Source of the DNA: an uncultured Oscillospiraceae bacterium
GTDB lineage: Bacteria > Bacillota > Clostridia > Oscillospirales > Acutalibacteraceae
Assembly (NCBI GenBank): GCA_900546265.1
Contig: URCA01000012.1
Coordinates: forward strand, 23,439 to 87,438
Direction of reading: 5' to 3'
DNA length: 64,000 bases
The translations under genes were made by a program, and so were the position numbers. The stretch's first letter is position 1. Every line of letters begins with the position of its first letter. This document shows positions 59,351-64,000 of this stretch, piece by piece. The notes beneath the pieces are model-generated. The model made no database searches, was not told the origin of the DNA, and worked only from the letters and a program-made list of their open reading frames with translations.

Positions 59351-60010
59351 ATGTCATTGACAGCTACTGTAGGAAAAGAACGCGACCTGATCGAAGAGGG
59401 GATCTTCGATGGTGTCTGCAGTAAAATTATCGATCTGGGAACCCAGTACAGCGAAACCTTTAAGAACTCGGCCCATAAAATCCGCATCTTCTGGGAGATC
59501 ATCGGGGAAACCATCGAGATCAATGGTGAACAGATGCCCCGCCTAGTCAGCAAAGAATTTACTCTTTCCCTGAACGAGAAGAGCAAGCTCCGCCAGGCGC
59601 TGCAGTCGTGGCGCGGCAAAGCGTTCACTGCGGAAGAACTGCAGGGGTTCGATTTAAGAAAGGTTCTGGGCATAGGCTGCCAGCTCCAAATCATCCACAA
59701 AGAAGGAAACAACGGAACCACCTATGCCAATGTGGAAACCATTCTGGCTCTTCCCCGCGGAAGGAGCGTCCCGGCGCCCCAGGAAACCACATGGTTTGAT
59801 TTCGATGATCCGTCCTCTTATGGCGTATTTGAAAAGCTGCCCCGGTATGTACAGGAGAAGATAGCCGAGGCGGAAAACTTTGCGGATACCGGGCTGAAGC
59901 TGCCTGACGAAAAAGCGCCGGCCAACCCAGGAATTTCATCGCCCCAGGCGGACGCCGGTGGGATGGATTATGAGGAAATACCCGACAGCGATTTTGAACC
60001 GCTGTTTTAA
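59351..60010 (+). CDS. NGO0469-family-like phage replication protein
   Basis: The protein has 219 residues. VCSKIIDLGTQYSE, IRIFWEIIGETIEINGEQMP, VSKEFTLSLNEKSKLRQALQSWRGK and FDLRKVLGIGCQLQIIHKEGNN match the pattern of the phage replication-initiation NGO0469 family, probably an OB-fold ssDNA binder. The tail is acidic. AAGGAAAGGATG precedes ATG. The family belongs to phage DNA metabolism, so the element shares genes with phages. Confidence 0.75.
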   Translation: MSLTATVGKERDLIEEGIFDGVCSKIIDLGTQYSETFKNSAHKIRIFWEIIGETIEINGEQMPRLVSKEFTLSLNEKSKLRQALQSWRGKAFTAEELQGFDLRKVLGIGCQLQIIHKEGNNGTTYANVETILALPRGRSVPAPQETTWFDFDDPSSYGVFEKLPRYVQEKIAEAENFADTGLKLPDEKAPANPGISSPQADAGGMDYEEIPDSDFEPLF

Positions 60011-60033
60011 GGGCTAGAGCTAAAACCATAGCA

Positions 60034-60074
60034 AAACGCGGAGAGATAGAGGCATCTGTCTCTCCGTGTTTTTG
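60034..60074 (+). terminator. Hairpin between NGO0469-like and sigma-like genes
   Basis: AAACGCGGAGAGA and TCTCTCCGTGTTT form a 13-bp stem (one G-T pair) followed by TTTG. The next start codon is 39 bases beyond the stem. Confidence 0.75.
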
Positions 60075-60109
60075 TCTCTACAAGTATCAGAAAGGAAGAT
60101 GGACAAACC

Positions 60110-60619
60110 ATGCACGAATTGACAGACTACGAGCGTCAGTATGCCGAAGAACACCATACCCTTGTCTACCGCTTTTTACATGACAAGGGGCTGGATATCA
60201 ATGATTTCTACGATGTGGTGATTTTCCGTTACCTCGCGGCCGTCCAGCGGTATCTGTCCGAACCGCAGCTGAGGCAATACAGCTTTACTACAGTTGCTTA
60301 TTCCGCCATGAATTCAGCGGTGAATCACCATTGGAAATCCGAAAAACGTTGGCGTGAACTCTGCCCCATTACCGATACGGATTATATCTCGCGTGTGATC
60401 GGAACCGATCCGAACCGCGACGAAAAGAATCATACGGCGGCGCTGCTTTGGGCCAGAGCGGCGGCCATGCTGACAGATGAAGAACGGGATATCGTTACCT
60501 TCAAAGCGAACGGTGTGTCTGAACGCGAAATCGGTAGCTTCTACGGACTGACCAGGGCCTCCGTATCCGGCCGGATGTGCAAAATCCGACGCAGGCTGCA
60601 GGCTTTGCTTGACGTATGA
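60110..60619 (+). CDS. Second sigma-70-like factor of the element
   Basis: The protein has 169 residues. An N-terminal helical region (FYDVVIFRYLAAVQRYLSE) is followed by YSFTTVAYSAMNSAVNHHWKSEKRW, region 2-like, and a C-terminal region-4 helix-turn-helix (FKANGVSEREIGSFYGLTRASVSGRMCKIRRRLQ). It resembles the ECF/phage sigma type. AGAAAGGAAGATGGACAAACC precedes ATG. It differs from the 50615 factor in sequence, so the two probably act on different genes. Confidence 0.75.
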   Translation: MHELTDYERQYAEEHHTLVYRFLHDKGLDINDFYDVVIFRYLAAVQRYLSEPQLRQYSFTTVAYSAMNSAVNHHWKSEKRWRELCPITDTDYISRVIGTDPNRDEKNHTAALLWARAAAMLTDEERDIVTFKANGVSEREIGSFYGLTRASVSGRMCKIRRRLQALLDV

Positions 60620-60625
60620 AGCCCA

Positions 60626-60653
60626 AGGGGCAGCAGGACAGCCTGCTGCCCCT
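60626..60653 (+). repeat. Perfect 12-bp hairpin without a T run
   Basis: AGGGGCAGCAGG and CCTGCTGCCCCT flank an ACAG loop. GCTCCATAAT follows, so it is not a classical terminator. It lies between the sigma-like and HD genes. Confidence 0.8.
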
Positions 60654-60695
60654 GCTCCATAATATGAGACGGTAGTTTGGAAAGGAGAGTTCTCT

Positions 60696-61295
60696 ATGAA
60701 CATAAAAGAATCATTCTGTTCGATATACAACAACCACATTGTTCGGGAAGGAAGTCAGGCGCTTCTCAGCTGGCTGCTGGAAAGTGATTTTTTCACAGCG
60801 CCTGCCAGCACCAAATATCACGGTGCCCACGAGGGCGGGCTTGTGGAACACAGCCTGCATGTCTATAACCGTCTGAGAAGGTTATGCATCGCGGAATACG
60901 GCGAGGTTAAGGATATGGAGCCTATCGCCATATGCGGCCTGCTCCACGACCTTTGTAAAACGAGCTTTTATGCCGTCTCAACCCGGAATGTGAAAAACGA
61001 AAAAACCGGTCTGTGGGAAAAACAGCCCTATTATACGGTTACAGATAAATTTCCACTTGGGCATGGAGAGAAATCGGTGTTTCTGATCGAGCGGTTCCTT
61101 CGATTAACACCGAAGGAGGCGCTCGCCATCCGGTGGCATATGGGCGGGTTTGACGACGCTGCAAAAGGGTACGCCCTGACAGGCGCCTATGAGCAATGTC
61201 CGCTGGCTCTGCTCCTGCACATGGCCGATATGATGGCGACCTATCTCGATGAAGGCAAGACGGAAATGGACGGTGGGATATTGTGCTGGAAATAA
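60696..61295 (+). CDS. HD-domain phosphohydrolase-like protein
   Basis: The protein has 199 residues. HGAHEGGLVEHSLHVYN (about 49-65, first His pair) and CGLLHDLCKT (about 80-89, HD) form the HD metal site, with a later LLLHMADMMATYLDEGK. The family includes YhaM-type 3'-5' exonucleases and other HD phosphohydrolases. GGAAAGGAGAG precedes ATG. The last bases overlap the YkgJ-like gene. Confidence 0.8.
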   Translation: MNIKESFCSIYNNHIVREGSQALLSWLLESDFFTAPASTKYHGAHEGGLVEHSLHVYNRLRRLCIAEYGEVKDMEPIAICGLLHDLCKTSFYAVSTRNVKNEKTGLWEKQPYYTVTDKFPLGHGEKSVFLIERFLRLTPKEALAIRWHMGGFDDAAKGYALTGAYEQCPLALLLHMADMMATYLDEGKTEMDGGILCWK

Positions 61296-61960
61296 AAGAT
61301 TCAAAGCAGGTTGAGGAAAATGAACATATCCGGTTTCGCTGTATGCGATGCGCGGCATGCTGTCGACATGTCAGGGGAAGTGTTGTTATCGAGGGCTTAG
61401 ACGCCTATCGGCTGGCGCAGCATCTTAAAATGGAAGTGGCGGATTTTATATCACAATATGCGGATCCGTTTCTTTTGGACGAACAGCTCTGGTATCCTAT
61501 TTTTTCGCTCCGCGTCAAAGGAAACGATGATTCCTGCATTTTTCTCAAAGGCTCCCGCTGCACCGTTCAGGACGCCAAGCCTCGGACATGTCGGCTATAC
61601 CCCTTTTGGGTAGAGCCAAACGAACCGGACGGCACGACCTTTTCTTACCATATCTGCTTCGAACACCGGCATCATCCAAAAGGCTCGCTTGTTCGGGTAA
61701 AGGACTGGATGGACGAAAATTTCGGAGCGGACGAGCGGAAAGCCCTGCAGGAAGACTTTCGGGCGATGCACATTCTGGCTCCCTTGCTGCACAGAACAAA
61801 AGCGTGTGGGGTGGATGATGAGTCCATTTTCAAAGAAGCTTTGCTTTATCGTTATTTATATTTTAGTATGGACGAACCCTTTCTGCCTCAGCAGCAGCGG
61901 AATAACCGTATCCTCATAGCGGATCTTAAAAGAATGATCGATTTTGCGGCCTTCATTTGA
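61283..61960 (+). CDS. YkgJ-family cysteine-cluster protein
   Basis: The protein has 225 residues from GTG 61283 in the overlap with the HD gene. CMRCAACCRHVRG (about 14-26) and CIFLKGSRCTVQDAKPRTCRLYPFW (about 85-110) are the metal- or Fe-S-binding cysteines of the YkgJ/UPF0153 family. The function of the family is unknown; zinc or Fe-S binding is likely. GGTGGGATA precedes the start. Confidence 0.75.
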   Translation: MLEIKDSKQVEENEHIRFRCMRCAACCRHVRGSVVIEGLDAYRLAQHLKMEVADFISQYADPFLLDEQLWYPIFSLRVKGNDDSCIFLKGSRCTVQDAKPRTCRLYPFWVEPNEPDGTTFSYHICFEHRHHPKGSLVRVKDWMDENFGADERKALQEDFRAMHILAPLLHRTKACGVDDESIFKEALLYRYLYFSMDEPFLPQQQRNNRILIADLKRMIDFAAFI

Positions 61961-62019
61961 GGGCTTAGAAAGGACGAAGGACTCTGATCGACACTTTAAT
62001 ATTTAAGCAGCTTACTGCT

Positions 62020-62406
62020 TTGGCGGAAATCCTGACAGATTTTTCGTGTTCAGAGGAGATGTTTCAATGCCGGCTTAATGCACTCCGCACCTTAAACGGT
62101 CGGGTTGCACAGTATCGGAAGAAAGATATCCTTTCTTCCCTGATCGAGACGATTTGGGACAAGAAGTGGCATTTCATAAAGGAGGCCACTACAAGTGCCG
62201 AGATGACTGAGATTTTGAAACCAAGTCTTCCACGGTACAGTTACGGCAGGTGGCTCCTCAGTTCCCCGTATCATGTGGATGAAGAAGAACTCGTCTTTTG
62301 GGCTATTGTAACTCCATACATCAGAGTGACAAATGCGGCCGCAGAAAGATATAAGGCTCTATTTAAAAAGTGTCTGCCGGAGCTCTCCGGAGAACTGGAT
62401 TTGTAA
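62020..62406 (+). CDS. Small helical hypothetical protein
   Basis: The protein has 128 residues from TTG 62020. The frame is open further back to 61969; a CTG at 61984 with AAGG upstream is another start, giving LIDTLIF as extra residues. The protein is helical with DILSSLIETIWDKKWHFIKE and no recognised family. The start is uncertain. Confidence 0.45.
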   Translation: MAEILTDFSCSEEMFQCRLNALRTLNGRVAQYRKKDILSSLIETIWDKKWHFIKEATTSAEMTEILKPSLPRYSYGRWLLSSPYHVDEEELVFWAIVTPYIRVTNAAAERYKALFKKCLPELSGELDL

Positions 62407-62437
62407 AGCATCTGAATTTTTATTGGGAGGATTTTCT

Positions 62438-62887
62438 ATGTCATTATCGTATTGGATGATCGTTGGATTGGGGCTTTCCATGAAGGAACTCTTTCCCTAT
62501 CTGCAGGCATCAAAAATCCGGCAGAGATTACGGGAGCAAAAGGGCAGCGATCTAAATATGGAGGATACTGCGCTTTGGGGAAAAATCAATGACACAGAAC
62601 GGTTTAAACTGCTTCTGGAATACCTGACAGGCGACTTTCAATTTGCCGATTTGATCGCACAAAGCGATGGGCGGCATCTGCTCTCCTACGCAAACGACGG
62701 AGAGGACAACACATATCTATATTACGAACCGTCGTATCCCTGGGAGCGAGAAGAGAAGGAATTCCGGACAGAGGAAGAGGCCAAAGAATATATCTGCAGT
62801 ATAGTGTTGCCCTTTGCAGGGGACCAGGTGAAGCGCAAGGATATTCTGGCTTTAATAGGTGAAATCTGCGAGGTCGGATGCGGATAA
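62438..62887 (+). CDS. Hypothetical protein, acidic
   Basis: The protein has 149 residues. ATG 62438 has GGGAGG eight bases upstream. The N-terminal part is hydrophobic and helical (MSLSYWMIVGLGLSMKELF) and the rest is acidic with EEREFRTEE-like stretches. No family is recognised. It overlaps the next gene by ten bases. Confidence 0.55.
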   Translation: MSLSYWMIVGLGLSMKELFPYLQASKIRQRLREQKGSDLNMEDTALWGKINDTERFKLLLEYLTGDFQFADLIAQSDGRHLLSYANDGEDNTYLYYEPSYPWEREEKEFRTEEEAKEYICSIVLPFAGDQVKRKDILALIGEICEVGCG

Positions 62888-63240
62888 TAGAAAGTGGCAA
62901 GACAAAACAAATGGCAGATTTGAATATGGTGCCCCTAGAGCTTCAGGAAGCTCTAGGGGCCGTCATTCCGGAGAAGGACAGGGAAACGCTGCAAAACATG
63001 ATTGCAAAAGGGAAAAGCAACTGGAGGATCGCGGCATGGCTGTCTGCCCGGCGAGGCCAAATAGACACTTTCCAGACTGTAACTGGGGAATGGGTTGACT
63101 TCCGGATTTCACCGCAGGGAATAGAAGCGGAAAACCTGGATGATTGGAATTCCCGGTATGGTATTTCATGGGAACAGGCGGCCGCGATCCTGGGGGCTCA
63201 ATTCAATCAGAAAGGGGGCCTATGCTGCGTTTATCCATAG
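62878..63240 (+). CDS. Hypothetical protein containing a 30-bp DNA palindrome
   Basis: The protein has 120 residues; an internal ATG (MADLNMVPLEL) at about 62911 is an alternative start. The central part, RETLQNMIAKGKSNWRIAAWLSARRGQ, is helical, and the C-terminus is GIEAENLDDWNSRYGISWEQAAAILG. A perfect palindrome (62931-62960) lies in its 5' part. The family is unknown. It is the last gene before the truncated hydrolase. Confidence 0.5.
   Translation: MRIIESGKTKQMADLNMVPLELQEALGAVIPEKDRETLQNMIAKGKSNWRIAAWLSARRGQIDTFQTVTGEWVDFRISPQGIEAENLDDWNSRYGISWEQAAAILGAQFNQKGGLCCVYP
62931..62960. repeat. Perfect 14-bp inverted repeat with two-base centre inside a gene
   Basis: GCCCCTAGAGCTTC and GAAGCTCTAGGGGC flank AG. 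It is inside a coding frame, with no T run. A role as recombination, replication or regulatory site is possible. Confidence 0.85.
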
Positions 63241-63270
63241 TCTATCCGGATAAATCGGTAAATTTACGGA

Positions 63271-64000
63271 ATGCAGAAAAGCTGGCAGGGTCTGAAAGAC
63301 TTGACGGTCCTGATGCAGCTGACGGTTCCGGTGCTGCACGGTGCGCCCCACGCTTTGCCGGATGCCGCTACCCCGGTGCCCAGCGAAGGCGCGAAGCTGA
63401 TCATCCGTGAAGCGATGAAAGAGGATACCCGCCCGCTGTTTGTGCTGCTGCTTGGCCCACTGACCGATTTGGCCAGCGCCTATTTGCAGGGACCCCGCAT
63501 TGCGGGTCGTCTGACCGCAATCTGGATCGGCGGCGCACCGTACCCTGTGGGCGGGCCGGAGTTCAACCTGGGCAATGATGTCAACGCCGTCAACGTGGTG
63601 TTTGGCAGCACCATGCCGGTGTGGCAGGTGCCCAAAAATGTATATGAAATGATGCCGGTAAGCTTTGCGGAGCTGGAATGCCGGGTATTGCCCCAGGGTG
63701 TGCTGGGAAAGTATCTGTTTGAACAGCTCCTTGCCTGCCAGATGGAAGAAACATCCAGGAAAAGCCCTTTCCGGACAGGGGAAACCTGGGTGCTGGGAGA
63801 TTCCCCCGCGCCGGGACTTCTGCTTTATGAGCACAGATTTTGTTTTGACTGGATCGGCGCACCGTTAATTACCAGGGATATGACTTATGTGCATACGAAG
63901 CAGTACCGCCCCATACGGGTGTACAACAGCGTGGATCCCCGACTGATTTTAGAGGATTTTTACTGTAAGCTGTCATTGTTTGCGGAAAAAGAAAGGACAG
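63271..64000 (+). CDS. Inosine/uridine-preferring nucleoside hydrolase, N-terminus missing
   Basis: The frame is open from 63262 to the window end. ATG 63271 is the first ATG, but the family's N-terminal metal site (usually DTDPGxDDA) is absent. Recognisable parts are PVLHGAPHALPDA, PSEGAKLIIREAM, LLGPLTDLASA, IWIGGAPYPVGGPEFNLGNDVNAVNVVF, MPVWQVPKNVY and a later VHTKQY. The protein would lack about 70 residues including the catalytic Asp cluster, so it is probably inactive. The 5' break coincides with the right edge of the conjugative-element genes. Confidence 0.8.
   Translation, partial: MQKSWQGLKDLTVLMQLTVPVLHGAPHALPDAATPVPSEGAKLIIREAMKEDTRPLFVLLLGPLTDLASAYLQGPRIAGRLTAIWIGGAPYPVGGPEFNLGNDVNAVNVVFGSTMPVWQVPKNVYEMMPVSFAELECRVLPQGVLGKYLFEQLLACQMEETSRKSPFRTGETWVLGDSPAPGLLLYEHRFCFDWIGAPLITRDMTYVHTKQYRPIRVYNSVDPRLILEDFYCKLSLFAEKERT

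Larger units (their letters stand above)
26863..63260 (+). mobile_element. Integrative conjugative element next to tRNA-Pro
   Basis: Composition and gene content change immediately 3' of tRNA-Pro. The region carries a type IV secretion set (VirB2-, VirB6-, VirB4- and VirD4-like), SSB, sigma-like regulators, an adhesin and a repair block. The left end at the tRNA is well supported. The right end is only approximate: it is placed before a nucleoside hydrolase that lacks its N-terminus. No integrase, excisionase or relaxase is recognised in the window, so the element may extend further, may have lost them, or a join may be wrong. Confidence 0.75.

Overview
The window reads as the chromosome of a G+C-rich, spore-forming member of the Clostridia, most likely an Oscillospiraceae/Ruminococcaceae-type gut bacterium. 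The basis is SpoVT, RicT/YaaT, a BceRS-like peptide-sensing module, Firmicutes-type Shine-Dalgarno sites, and a large conjugative element carrying genes typical of gut Clostridia. The species cannot be named from the sequence alone.

Region 1 (1-4,671) is core chromosome: the 3' end of holB, ricT, a small 2[4Fe-4S] ferredoxin, a frameshifted trmN6-like methyltransferase, rsmI, a membrane-anchored hypothetical protein and, convergently, spoVT. Region 2 (about 4,672-10,446) is a visibly more A+T-rich island. It holds a histidine kinase, a response regulator, and an ABC ATPase with a large FtsX-type permease, all on the minus strand. A probable response-regulator operator lies in front of the ABC genes, and a small gene broken in a homopolymer lies at the island edge. 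Region 3 (10,447-26,862) returns to G+C-rich chromosome: NADP isocitrate dehydrogenase, a NYN/OST-HTH protein, a peptide-binding lipoprotein, a TIM-barrel epimerase, an SDR oxidoreductase, an S1-domain protein, a ROK-like protein, a secreted protein, a YfhO-type membrane protein and tRNA-Pro(CGG). Inside it, 15,291-16,897 is an A+T-richer insertion flanked by 138-bp near-identical direct repeats. The insertion carries a TPP riboswitch in front of an exported protein that does not look like a thiamine gene.

Region 4 (about 26,863-63,260) is an integrative conjugative element lying directly 3' of tRNA-Pro. It starts with a small regulator block, then a DNA-repair block: a Y-family polymerase with a LexA-like box, convergent to a four-gene operon encoding a 55-residue protein, Ku, an ATP-dependent LigD-type ligase and a helical-bundle protein. 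Next comes a type IV secretion operon: VirB2-like, VirB6-like, a PrgI-VirB4 fusion and a VirD4 coupling protein. It is followed by an S1-like protein, a lipoprotein and a 1,270-residue thioester/Cna-B adhesin. Last is a replication and regulation block: two sigma-like factors, an XRE regulator, Fic, SSB, a MoxR/CobS-like AAA protein with a VWA partner carrying HEIGH, an NGO0469-like protein, an HD protein and a YkgJ-like protein. No integrase or relaxase is recognised, so the element probably continues beyond the window or is incomplete. The right edge (63,271-64,000) is a nucleoside hydrolase lacking its N-terminus.

The features I consider most novel are: the NHEJ operon plus SOS-like polymerase on a conjugative element; hairpins placed about 27-49 nt upstream of start codons throughout the element, several within apparent operons and without an obvious intervening promoter; a compact three-way-junction RNA between ssb and the next gene; and mutually exclusive hairpins that control a Shine-Dalgarno site at the element's left end.
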